Assembly: GCF_001718195.1 (NCBI RefSeq)
Contig: NZ_MCNV01000002.1
Location: forward strand, 1 to 64,000
Source: Paraburkholderia nodosa
Lineage (GTDB): Bacteria > Pseudomonadota > Gammaproteobacteria > Burkholderiales > Burkholderiaceae
Direction: 5' to 3'
DNA length: 64,000 nt
Shown here one piece after another: positions 1 to 7,744 of this stretch; the stretch's first letter is position 1; each line of letters opens with the position of its first letter. A program made the translations under genes and the position numbers. Under the pieces are notes generated by a model. It saw only the letters and a program-made list of their open reading frames with translations. It searched no databases and was not told where the DNA came from.

Positions 1-174
1 TCGCGCACCAACCGCGGCATCGAGGTGCGTAGCCATGAGCGTGCGCCCGGCACGAAGAAGACGCGCGAGTTCACGCAGGCCGACATGGAGGCCGTGATCG
101 TAAACCTTGCGCAGCGAAAGACGCTAGCAACGCAGCCATCCAGACCTGGCCAGCGGACTGCCCGGACCCGCTGA
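1..174 (+). CDS. 3' end of an unrecognised gene, cut by the window start
   Basis: Frame 1 is open from the first base to a TGA at 172-174, giving 57 residues of a protein whose beginning lies outside the window. The residues are basic and polar (GTKKTREFTQADMEAVI in the middle) and resemble no family I can name. It sits beside insertion-sequence debris, so it may itself be a fragment of a mobile-element or plasmid gene. I see nothing that proves translation. Confidence 0.3.
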   Translation, partial: SRTNRGIEVRSHERAPGTKKTREFTQADMEAVIVNLAQRKTLATQPSRPGQRTARTR

Positions 175-247
175 ACAGGCACAAGCGCCCTGCTGCTTCA
201 ACCGCTGGCCTTCAGCACTGCAGGAACATCAGACCGGGGAAGAGATG

Positions 248-284
248 CGACATCTGTATTTAGCCCGCAGTACGACATCTGTAT
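248..284. repeat. Two direct copies of CGACATCTGTAT, 25 bp apart
   Basis: CGACATCTGTAT occurs at 248-259 and 273-284, followed by similar bases (TTAGCCCG and CTGGCCGG). A related stretch, CACTTCTATCTGGCCACGA, lies at 2174-2192 on the far side of the IS110 copy. Short phased repeats like these are common at the ends of insertion sequences as transposase-binding sites, so this may mark an IS end whose body is gone. That reading is an inference. Confidence 0.4.
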
Positions 285-312
285 CTGGCCGGGACATTGT
301 CACAGCTTTTTT

Positions 313-354
313 GTAATGTCTGATTCTGGCTCATTAGTGATGTCCGATTCCTGC
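313..354. repeat. Paired imperfect repeats upstream of the ISNCY-type transposase remnant
   Basis: GTAATGTCTGATTCTGGC (313-330) recurs as GTGATGTCCGATTCCTGC (337-354), a 24-bp period, about 50 bp upstream of the truncated transposase start. The position fits transposase-binding repeats in the left end of an ISNCY-type element. The exact IS terminus cannot be fixed without the right end, which is missing here. Confidence 0.45.
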
Positions 355-401
355 CCTGGTTGAGGCGCACGCTCGCGTGAGGCGTCGACCAGGGGCAAAC
401 C

Positions 402-818
402 ATGAACGGACGTGAGCTGATCACGGCAGGCATGCACGAACTCGAGCGGGTCAAGGTCATCGAGGCGGTCGTTGAAGGCCGCCTGCGGTGTTTTCAGGCG
501 GCTGAGCGGCTGCAGCTCGGTGAACGGCAGATCAGCCGGCTGTGCCGGCGCTATGAGGCTTGTGGCCCGGCGGGCCTGGTGTCGGCCAGACGTGGGCGGC
601 CCGGCAACCGGGAGCTGCCTGTTGACCTGCGTGCCCGGGCCGTGGCGCTGGTACGTGGGTATTACGCCGATTTCGGGCCGACGCTGGCGTGCGAGAAGCT
701 GCGCGAGTGTCACGGCATCCGGCTGGCGAAGGAGACGGTACGTCGATGGATGCGCGACGCGGGGCTATGGATACCGCGCGCGCAGCGTCCGCCGAAGGTC
801 GCCTCCCATTTGCAAGGT
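402..818 (+). pseudogene. Truncated ISNCY-type transposase (N-terminal part only)
   Basis: The first about 139 codons encode the N-terminal helix-turn-helix half of an ISNCY-family transposase. The protein starts MNGRELITAGMHELERV, followed by a winged-helix region with the G-RRGRPGNRELP linker and a second helix-turn-helix ending in GLWIPRAQRPPKV. After residue about 139 the similarity stops. The DDE catalytic domain, normally another 300 or so residues, is absent, and the frame runs through unrelated sequence to a stop at 918-920. This is a dead remnant cut on its 3' side. The 220 bp between it and the IS110 gene hold no gene I can support. Confidence 0.8.
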
Positions 819-1038
819 GATTGTGCGTGGCGAGGAGGGTGGTTGCGGACTTATATCCGGACTCGATCGCGGGCATGCCCGCCGGCCCCGATGGATTTCG
901 CCGCAAAGGTCCTAATCTAATTAGCGGACTCGAGGTCCGAGAAATGTCTCAGGCTTGCCTTTGCGCGGTCCAACCTGTCTTGCCATCACTCAGTACACCT
1001 GTGCAACCGTGAATGGGGTTACTGCCTTTGAAGCGTGG

Positions 1039-2049
1039 TCACTGCGCTTGTGCTGCTTCATACGTTCGGCCGTACGCGAGGAGCGCCCAGATTGTTCGCG
1101 CCATCTTGTTGGCGAGTGCAACAGCTACGACGTTCGTTGGACGACGGGACAGCATCTGGCGCAAGCGCTCCGGCAAGTGCCTTGCGCTTACGATGACCGA
1201 TCGCGCACCGTGGATCAGCAGCGTTCGCAGATACACGTCGCCACGCTTGCTGATGCTGCCGAGCTTCACCTTGCCGCCGGAGCTGTTCTGTCGCGGTACG
1301 AGCCCCAGATAGGCGGCAAATTCCCGTCCGGAGCGAAACGTCTGTGCCTGTCCGATGACCGATACCGCAGCAGTCGCCGTGAGGACACCCACGCCAGGAA
1401 TCTCCGAGATGCGTTTGCATGCATCATCATTGCGGCGCCAATCGAGAATGCGCTGCTCGATCCGTGCGATCTGATCGTCGAGTGCGCGAAGCCGCGAGAA
1501 CTGGTCCTGCAGGCTGTCTGCGAGCATGGCTGGCAGCTGCTCGGCCAGTGACGCCAGCGCGACTTTCGCGGCCTCGATCGATGCCCGGCGACCTTGCGGC
1601 AGCACGATACCGAATTCGTAGAGCAGCCCTCGAAGCTGGTTGACCTGCATGACGCGGATCCGGACCAGTTGCTGGCGTATCCGGTGCATCGCCAGCATGG
1701 CCTGCTGGTCTTCGGTCTTGACGGCCACGAACCGCATGCCGGGACGCTGGGCAGCTTCCCAGATCGCCGCAGCGTCGGCCGCGTCGTTCTTGTTTGACTT
1801 CACGAATGGCCGTACGAACTGGGCTGCGATGAGCCGGACGTCGTGCCCAAGCCGCGCGAGCACCCGTGCCCAGTGATGGGCGCTGCCGCAGGCCTCCATG
1901 ACGACACGGCTCGCAGGCCGGTTGGCGAAGAACGGCACGAGCTGGGCGCGTTTGAGTACCTTGCTGCGGATTGCGCCGGTCTCGGTCTCGACGTAATGAA
2001 TCTGGAAAACGCGCTTGGCCAGGTCGATGGCAATGGTCGTGGGTTCCAT
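1039..2049 (-). CDS. IS110-family transposase
   Basis: This 336-residue transposase belongs to the DEDD/serine type that moves IS110 elements, often site-specifically. The N-terminal RuvC-like half has the first Asp in TIAIDLAK, the Glu in VMEACGSAHHWA, and the Asp pair in SNKNDAADAAAIWEA. The C-terminal Tnp_20 half has EIPGVG and NSSGGKVKLGSISKRGD with the conserved serine. An upstream ATG would add 35 residues, but I chose the ATG at 2049 because AAGGAGA lies just before it and the family begins MEPTTIAIDLAK. The gene looks complete, so the element could be active. IS110 elements lack clear inverted repeats and I could not define the ends. Recent work shows IS110 transposases use a bridge RNA from the element ends; none was searched for. 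Confidence 0.9.
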   Translation of the reverse strand: MEPTTIAIDLAKRVFQIHYVETETGAIRSKVLKRAQLVPFFANRPASRVVMEACGSAHHWARVLARLGHDVRLIAAQFVRPFVKSNKNDAADAAAIWEAAQRPGMRFVAVKTEDQQAMLAMHRIRQQLVRIRVMQVNQLRGLLYEFGIVLPQGRRASIEAAKVALASLAEQLPAMLADSLQDQFSRLRALDDQIARIEQRILDWRRNDDACKRISEIPGVGVLTATAAVSVIGQAQTFRSGREFAAYLGLVPRQNSSGGKVKLGSISKRGDVYLRTLLIHGARSVIVSARHLPERLRQMLSRRPTNVVAVALANKMARTIWALLAYGRTYEAAQAQ

Positions 2050-2267
2050 CTGGTTCTCCTTGGCGGCTGGACTGCCGAACCAGCAATGTCGCATGTTCAG
2101 GACGCGAGACTGCGGCGCTGGACGGCCCATTAAGGCGGGAGGCGACCATTCCATCTAATGAGCCGGAAACCGGACACTTCTATCTGGCCACGAGATATTA
2201 ATGTTCGTAAACATCCAAACCCACCGCATCACATTCGACAATCACCCTCACGCGCGCCGCATTCCTT

Positions 2268-3119
2268 CTAGCTGTAACTAAAGACGCCGCGCCCAGTCTT
2301 GCGGCCCAGACGTCCGGCGGCCACCAGTTCACGAAGCAGCGGGCACGCGCGGTATTTCGAATCGCCAAAGTCCTTGTAAAAAACGTCCATGACCGAAAGC
2401 ACCACATCGAGTCCAACGAGATCGGCAAGCGCCAGCGGCCCGATCGGCTGATTCGCTCCGAGACGCATGCCGGTATCGATATCCTCGGCTGGCGCGACGC
2501 CTTCCGCGAGCAGGAAGAAAGCCTCGTTGATCATCGGCACGAGAATGCGGTTGACCACGAAGCCCGGCGAATTGCGCACGCTGATCGGCGACTTGCCGAG
2601 CCGCACCGTCAACTCGTGGACCGCCTCCGCTGCGGCGCTACCGGTTTCGAGGCCCCGGATGATTTCGACGAGCGGCATCAACGGCACCGGATTGAAGAAG
2701 TGCATGCCGACGAGGCGCGACGGGTCGGCAAGCGCGGCGCCAAGCGTGGTGATCGAGATTGAAGACGTATTGGAAGCCAGAATGGCGTCGGGACGCGCGA
2801 CCGCTTCAATCTGCTTCAAGATGCGCAGCTTCAGATCGAGGTTTTCGGTGGCGGCTTCGATAATCAGCCCAGCAGCACCGAGGCGCTGATAATCGGTGCA
2901 CGTCTCGATGCGGGCAAGCGCGGCCTCGCTCGCCGCCGCGTCCAGCTTGTCTTTCGCAATGAGCCGATCGAGGCTTCCCTTCAGCGCGGTAAGACCTTTG
3001 TCGAGCGCGGCTTCGCTGACGTCGACCACAATCACGCGCACGCCAGCGAGCGCGGCGACCTGCGCGATGCCGGAACCCATCGTCCCGGCGCCCACGATTC
3101 CCAATGTTTCGATTTGCAT
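2268..3119 (-). CDS. 3-hydroxyacyl-CoA (3-hydroxybutyryl-CoA) dehydrogenase
   Basis: The enzyme oxidises (S)-3-hydroxyacyl-CoA to 3-ketoacyl-CoA with NAD in the cytoplasm. The 283-residue length matches stand-alone Hbd/PaaH enzymes. An N-terminal Rossmann fold opens with GIVGAGTMGSGIAQVAA (residues about 7-23). The 3HCDH signature GMHFFNPVPLMPLVEII (about 135-151) contains the catalytic His, and the C-terminal helical domain ends in GRKTGRGVFSYS. I chose the ATG at 3119, since a longer open frame would put 38 unrelated residues ahead of the Rossmann fold. It lies 34 bp downstream of the thiolase gene on the same strand, so the two probably form an operon supplying the last two beta-oxidation steps. 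It could serve fatty acid, aromatic-CoA or polyhydroxyalkanoate metabolism. Confidence 0.9.
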   Translation of the reverse strand: MQIETLGIVGAGTMGSGIAQVAALAGVRVIVVDVSEAALDKGLTALKGSLDRLIAKDKLDAAASEAALARIETCTDYQRLGAAGLIIEAATENLDLKLRILKQIEAVARPDAILASNTSSISITTLGAALADPSRLVGMHFFNPVPLMPLVEIIRGLETGSAAAEAVHELTVRLGKSPISVRNSPGFVVNRILVPMINEAFFLLAEGVAPAEDIDTGMRLGANQPIGPLALADLVGLDVVLSVMDVFYKDFGDSKYRACPLLRELVAAGRLGRKTGRGVFSYS

Positions 3120-3153
3120 GGCTTTATTTGGCGCGCCCGAAGGCGCACTCAAC

Positions 3154-4341
3154 TCACTGGACGTTTTCGAAAATGGCGGCGATCCCCTGCCCGCCGCCAA
3201 TGCACATCGTGACGAGCGCGTAGCGGCCACCAATGCGCTTGAGTTCGTGCAGCGCCTTCACGGCGATCAGTGCGCCGGTCGCGCCAATGGGATGGCCGAG
3301 CGAAATACCCGAGCCATTGGGGTTCACCTTTTCCGGGTCCAGACCCAGCTCCTGCGTGACCGCGCATGCCTGGGCGGCAAAGGCCTCGTTCGATTCGATC
3401 ACATCGAGGTCCGCGACGGACAGCCCCGCGCGCTGCAACGCAAGACGCGTAGCCGGCACCGGCCCGATGCCCATGTAAAGCGGATCGACGCCCGCATGTG
3501 CATAGGCCACGAGTTTTGCCATCGGCGCGAGGCCGCGCGCCTCGGCCGCTTCGCGCGACATCAGCAGCATGGCTGCGCCTGCGTCGTTGATGCCGGAGGC
3601 GTTGCCCGCCGTGACCGTACCGTTCTCTTTCGCGAATACGGGCTTGAGCTTCGCGAAGTCGTCGATCGTGGCGTCGTGGCGCAAATGTTCGTCGGTGTCG
3701 AAGACGGTCTCGCGCCCTTTCACCGTGCGCTTGACCGGCACGATCTGGCTGGCGAAGCGGCCCTCGGCGATCGCTCGCGCTGCGCGGCGATGCGACTCGA
3801 GCGCAAGATTGTCCTGTTGCTCGCGCGTGATGCCGTAACGGCCCGCGACATTCTCGGCGGTCACGCCCATCGGCACGGTGTGAAAAGGATCATTGAGCGC
3901 GCCCAGCATCATGTCGATGAGGCGTGCGTCGCCCATACGTGCGCCGAAGCGCGCCTCGGTCGTGATATACGGCGCGCGGCTCATGTTCTCGGCGCCAGCG
4001 CCGATCGCCACGTCAGCTTCGCCGAGCAGAATGGTCTGCGCGGCGGAAACGATCGCCTGCAGGCCGGAACCACACAGCCGGTTGACGTTGAACGCAGGCG
4101 TCGATTCGGGAATGCCGGCATTGATCGCGGCGACGCGAGACAGGTAGAAATCCCGCGGCTCGGTGGCGATCACGTTGCCGAACACCACATGCCCCACGTC
4201 CTTTGCCTCGACGCGGCTTCGTGCGAGCAGTTCGCGCACGACGATTGAACCGAGTTCGGTTGGCGGCACATCTTTCAGGCTGCCGCCGAATTTGCCGATC
4301 GCGGTCCGCACACCGCCCATCACCACGACTTCCCTATTCAT
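3154..4341 (-). CDS. bktB: Acetyl-CoA acyltransferase (beta-ketothiolase, BktB type)
   Basis: This 395-residue thiolase cleaves 3-ketoacyl-CoA with CoA, or condenses acyl-CoAs. It closely follows Cupriavidus BktB in sequence, including the opening REVVVMGGVRTAIGKFGGSL. The nucleophilic cysteine is in NRLCGSGLQA (about residue 90). The catalytic His is in SLGHPIGATG and the second cysteine in TMCIGGGQG near the C-terminus, so the active site is complete. GAGGAA sits 6 bp before the ATG. The dehydrogenase gene follows after 34 bp. BktB-type enzymes accept C4-C10 substrates and in PHA producers make 3-ketovaleryl-CoA. The nearby aromatic-CoA operon has no thiolase of its own, so cooperation with it is possible but unproven. 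Confidence 0.9.
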   Translation of the reverse strand: MNREVVVMGGVRTAIGKFGGSLKDVPPTELGSIVVRELLARSRVEAKDVGHVVFGNVIATEPRDFYLSRVAAINAGIPESTPAFNVNRLCGSGLQAIVSAAQTILLGEADVAIGAGAENMSRAPYITTEARFGARMGDARLIDMMLGALNDPFHTVPMGVTAENVAGRYGITREQQDNLALESHRRAARAIAEGRFASQIVPVKRTVKGRETVFDTDEHLRHDATIDDFAKLKPVFAKENGTVTAGNASGINDAGAAMLLMSREAAEARGLAPMAKLVAYAHAGVDPLYMGIGPVPATRLALQRAGLSVADLDVIESNEAFAAQACAVTQELGLDPEKVNPNGSGISLGHPIGATGALIAVKALHELKRIGGRYALVTMCIGGGQGIAAIFENVQ

Positions 4342-4556
4342 ATGGATTCCTCAGTTATCTGTCTGCCGCCTGTGAAGCGCCGACGCAGCCTGTTTCTACC
4401 TCTGGTCCCGACCTGTTCAGGAAGTACCCAAGGCACGCCGTGGCAATCCTAGCGCCAACCGGCGCCTGACAGACTGATCAAACCGGCCGACATACTGACA
4501 AAACTGGCCATGTCATGCCGTCCACGGCGGCCGGACCGTGGAACGCGGTCGCCCCT

Positions 4557-4590
4557 GTTAAGGTTTTGTTAAGGGGCCGATGCGTAGAAT
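4557..4590 (+). promoter_or_regulatory. PmrA/QseB-like box and -10 element upstream of the PAP2 gene
   Basis: GTTAAG-GTTTT-GTTAAG lies at 4557-4573: two identical hexamers separated by 5 bp, the spacing of the PmrA/QseB/OmpR-type box (consensus YTTAAK-N5-YTTAAK). A -10-like TAGAAT follows at 4585-4590, 11 bp after the second hexamer. That is where a response regulator stands in for the -35 element at activated promoters. The gene starts about 67 bp further on. The sequence and spacing are visible; the identity of the regulator is inferred. Confidence 0.6.
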
Positions 4591-4656
4591 CGCCTTTGAC
4601 AACCGGAACCCCCTTCAAGTGTTAACGCAAGAACGGGCGTGAAAACAGAGGGCCCC

Positions 4657-5259
4657 ATGGACGCAGTCGAAACACTGAACCGAACGTTTTTTATCGCACT
4701 CAATGCCACACCCGCGACGCCGCATTGGCTCATTACCGCGGGCACGCTGATCGCGGACTATGCGATCCTGCTGGTCCCGGCCATGCTGGTGGCGCTATGG
4801 CTGACAGGCTCGGACGAACGCCGCGCGTTGGCGGTGCGCGCCTGCTTTGCCGGCTTGCTGGCTCTCGGCATCAACCAGTTGATCGGTCTGGCGTGGTATC
4901 ACCCCCGCCCTTTCGTCAGCGCAACGGGCTATACGTTTCTCGCCCATGCGCCCGATTCTTCGTTTCCTAGCGATCATGTGACGCTGCTTTGCGCAGTCTC
5001 GTTCACCTTCCTGTACGGCGGGAAGCGGGGAATCGGCTTGCTTGCCTTGTTCGTCGATATCGCCGTTGCCTGGGCTCGCATCTTCGTCGGCGTGCACTGG
5101 CCATTCGACATGATCGGCGCGGCGATCGTCGCGTGGCTGGCCTGCATGATTGGCAGCCCGTTCTGGCGCCTCGCGGGCGTGGCGGCGACCGGCGCGTTGA
5201 TCGCGCTTTACAGGAAGGTTCTCGCTGTACCGATTGGCTTGCGATGGTTACGGCCGTAG
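4657..5259 (+). CDS. PAP2-family membrane phosphatase (undecaprenyl-diphosphatase type)
   Basis: This is a polytopic inner-membrane protein of about 200 residues with five or six hydrophobic segments. All three acid-phosphatase motifs are present: the first ends in WYHPRPF, the second is PSDHVT (SDH in place of the usual SGH, as in BcrC/YbjG relatives), and the third is ARIFVGVHWPFD. Family members remove phosphate from undecaprenyl diphosphate or phosphatidic acid, or move phosphate onto lipid A. I chose the ATG at 4657 because GAGGG lies 5 bp upstream; a GTG at 4639 would add six residues. The PmrA-like box upstream suggests a role in envelope stress or cationic peptide response. The 3' end overlaps the carbonic anhydrase remnant by 12 bp. 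Confidence 0.8.
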   Translation: MDAVETLNRTFFIALNATPATPHWLITAGTLIADYAILLVPAMLVALWLTGSDERRALAVRACFAGLLALGINQLIGLAWYHPRPFVSATGYTFLAHAPDSSFPSDHVTLLCAVSFTFLYGGKRGIGLLALFVDIAVAWARIFVGVHWPFDMIGAAIVAWLACMIGSPFWRLAGVAATGALIALYRKVLAVPIGLRWLRP

Positions 5260-5718
5260 TGAGCCCACCATCTTCGCGTTTCCTTTGTTTTCCAGATCGG
5301 AGAGAATCGGACTCCCGCGGCGGATGGCGGCTATCGCACCTTGAATATTCGATCGCGCGACAGCAATTCCCATATCCAGAATGATCTCGGCCGGCGCGCG
5401 CGAGTCGATACAACTGAGGACGATTGCTGCAGGATACTGGCCGCTGGCGCTCGCTCTCTTCTGCGCGAAGAAGTCCTGCTTTTTCATTTTGCCGGTACGA
5501 AACCGCTCGTCGCCGGCTTTCATCATTTCGATGATCTCATCGGGAGTCAGCGCATTGCGCTGCGATTCGGACAATGCCGCCGCCTGGATATCGCCCGCCG
5601 TGAACGGCGTGCCGGCAACGCCGTCGCCACGCTTATGCCGGCCTGGCCAGCGTGAAAGAAACGTGAAGATGGTCAGACGGAGTGTATATCCAACTAGAAA
5701 GATAATCCTTCTTATCAC
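5248..5718 (-). pseudogene. Beta-carbonic anhydrase with internal deletion
   Basis: The open frame keeps the start and the end of a periplasmic-type beta-carbonic anhydrase. The N-terminal helices (LTPDEIIEMMKAGDERF) are followed by the zinc motif VLSCIDSRAPAEIILDMGI with its Cys-x-Asp-x-Arg. The text then jumps to AAIRRGSPILSDLENKGNAK, which belongs about 90 residues later. The missing segment carries the other two zinc ligands (His-x-x-Cys), so no active enzyme is possible. The family's C-terminal beta strand is also replaced by a few codons read from inside the neighbouring PAP2 gene. The frame stayed open across the deletion, and the first about 32 residues also look non-native. Confidence 0.8.
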
Positions 5719-5750
5719 TAGAGGCTTATTTCTAAGCTAAACTTCGTCAG

Positions 5751-7457
5751 ATGAAAACGCGTCACACACCCCTTGCCGCACCCGCTTCCACCGAGCCGCC
5801 CGGATTCCCCGACGCCGACGAACTCGCCATGCTGCGTGCGTGGTATGCAGGCCTCGCCGTGCGGCCCGCCGTCGAGCGTTATCTCCCCTCGGCGCTCGGC
5901 GACGGGAAATCGGCGCGTGGCGTGCTCGGACGCATCCGGCGCAGGCTCGTCGCCCTCGCGCGCGCGGCGCATCGCGACGATCTGGTGGCGCTGTTCGAAC
6001 ATCCCGTGGAGGAACGCGAGCGGCACGCCAAGGCTGTCGCGCAGGCAATCGACAGCCTGCGCAACGCCCGCCCGCCCGAACCCCAGATTGCTGACGACAT
6101 CGCGCAGTGGTTCACGCCGCGCGCCGTGCGGGTGCTGTACGCGCACGGCATCACCACGCTCGCGGACCTCACCGTGCGTATCCCGCGCCGCCGCCAGTGG
6201 TGGAAGGCCGTGCCGGGACTCGGTGTGGCGAGCGCCCGCGCGATCGAGGCGTTCTTTGCGGCCTGGCCAGCACTCACGGAAAAGGCGCGCGCGCTCATCG
6301 TGGCGAGCCAGCGCGGCGACATCGCACCGTGGGAGTCACTCAAACTGCCGCACGAAGTCGACGGCTCCGAAGGCACTTTCCGTGCACCCCGCGCGACCTG
6401 CACGCTGGATGCGTCGAACGACTATGAAGCGATCCAGACCTGGCTCGCGCTGCACGAGTCGCCCGCCACGCAGCGTACCTACCGGAAGGAAGCCGAACGG
6501 CTGATCCTCTGGGCGATCGTCGAGCGGGGCCGCGCGCTCTCGTCGCTCTCGACCGAAGACGCCATCGCCTACCGCGCGTTCCTGCGCCATCCCTCTCCAC
6601 GCGGACGCTGGGTCGGCCCCGTGCGGGCACGCACGTCGCCGGACTGGCGGCCGTTCAACGGCAGCCTCTCGGCGCGCTCGGTTGCGCATGCGCTATCGAT
6701 CCTCGGCGCGCTGTTCCGCTGGCTCATCGAGCAGCGCTACGTGCTCGCCAATCCGTTTTCCGGCGTGAAAGTGCGCGGCGCGAGCGGCGCGCAAGCACTC
6801 GATACATCGCACGCATTCAGCGAAGGGGAATGGGCGCTCGTGCGCACGATCGCAGACGGCCTCGAGTGGTCGTACGGCTGGTCAGCGCCGGCGGCTCAGC
6901 GGCTGCGCTTCCTGCTCGATTTCGGCTACGCGACCGGCCTGCGCGCGAGCGAACTGGTTGGAGCCACGCTCGGCCACGTCGAAACAGATGCACGCGGCGA
7001 TCACTGGCTGCGCGTGACGGGCAAGGGAAACAAGCTTGCGCGCGTCGCCTTGCCGCCGCTCGCGTGGGAGGCGCTCGCGCACTATCTGGCCGAACGTGAC
7101 CTGCCGGTCGTGTCCGTGCGCTGGAATCCGGCGACGCCGGTCATCGGCAGTCTCGAGGCCGACAGCGACGCCGCGATCAGCAGCGTGCGTCTGTGGGGGG
7201 TGCTGCGGCGCTTCTTCCTGCTGGCCGCCAAAGCCATCGAGGCCGATCATGCGCCGCTCGCGGAAAAGCTGCGCCGCGCGAGTCCGCACTGGATGCGCCA
7301 CACGCACGCCACACACGCGCTCGGGCGCGGCGCCGAACTCACCACGGTGCGCGACAACCTGCGGCATGCTTCCGTTTCGACGACCTCGATCTATCTGCAC
7401 AGCGACGAGGTCAAGCGCGCGCGGCAAATCGCGGACGCATTTGGCAAAGCGAAATGA
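5751..7457 (+). CDS. Tyrosine site-specific recombinase (integrase) with extra N-terminal domain
   Basis: This 568-residue tyrosine recombinase is much longer than XerC/XerD (about 300). The first about 210 residues form an extra domain of the type found in large plasmid- and island-borne integrases of Burkholderiales. A SAM-like core-binding domain follows (about 225-350), then the catalytic domain (about 365-568). The catalytic set is complete: the first Arg in ATGLRASEL, Lys in GKGNKLA, His513-x-x-Arg516 in HWMRHTHATH, His539 in LRHASV and the nucleophile Tyr548 in SIYLHSD. The flanks are broken genes (carbonic anhydrase, LysR), so it likely marks a recombination site. I found no convincing att repeats. 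Confidence 0.9.
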   Translation: MKTRHTPLAAPASTEPPGFPDADELAMLRAWYAGLAVRPAVERYLPSALGDGKSARGVLGRIRRRLVALARAAHRDDLVALFEHPVEERERHAKAVAQAIDSLRNARPPEPQIADDIAQWFTPRAVRVLYAHGITTLADLTVRIPRRRQWWKAVPGLGVASARAIEAFFAAWPALTEKARALIVASQRGDIAPWESLKLPHEVDGSEGTFRAPRATCTLDASNDYEAIQTWLALHESPATQRTYRKEAERLILWAIVERGRALSSLSTEDAIAYRAFLRHPSPRGRWVGPVRARTSPDWRPFNGSLSARSVAHALSILGALFRWLIEQRYVLANPFSGVKVRGASGAQALDTSHAFSEGEWALVRTIADGLEWSYGWSAPAAQRLRFLLDFGYATGLRASELVGATLGHVETDARGDHWLRVTGKGNKLARVALPPLAWEALAHYLAERDLPVVSVRWNPATPVIGSLEADSDAAISSVRLWGVLRRFFLLAAKAIEADHAPLAEKLRRASPHWMRHTHATHALGRGAELTTVRDNLRHASVSTTSIYLHSDEVKRARQIADAFGKAK

Positions 7458-7494
7458 ATCCACGTTCAGCCGAAGTAAGCGACCTGACAGCCGC

Positions 7495-7689
7495 TTATTG
7501 GGCCGGCTTAGTCGGGTCTTCCTGCGCGAGCCGGGTCAAGACGTCGGCGAGTGCACGAATCCTGGCCTGTGCGGCGCGTTGCGAGGGATAGACGAGGAAA
7601 TAGCCCAGTCCATTTTGCACGACCTCGCTGAACGGCATAACGAGTGCCCCCGCCTCAAGGCGCTCCTTCGCCATGGCCGCGCGATGCAA
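7495..7689 (-). pseudogene. C-terminal scrap of a LysR-family regulator
   Basis: About 60 codons match the end of the effector-binding domain of GcvA-type LysR regulators: MAKERLEAGALVMPFSEVV, then GYFLVYPSQRAA, then a final helix. The DNA-binding domain and most of the effector domain are missing. Upstream on this strand (7690-7745) the reading changes to unrelated sequence. It is a remnant between the integrase and the ThDP enzyme, probably left by the same rearrangement that cut the carbonic anhydrase. Confidence 0.65.
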
Positions 7690-7744
7690 TAGTTGGACGA
7701 TGCGCCGATGGCCGACTCGTTGTTGTTCGCCCAGTTGAAGTTGT

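Noticed and set aside
821..1012. Short open frame between the two transposase genes
   Set aside because: The residues (RVVADLYPDSIAGMPAGPDG) suggest a real protein end, but I cannot match them to a family, the start is not natural and the region is IS debris.
5751..7457. Prophage or integron suspected from the integrase
   Set aside because: No phage structural genes, attC arrays or cassette genes follow. The gene stands alone between remnants.
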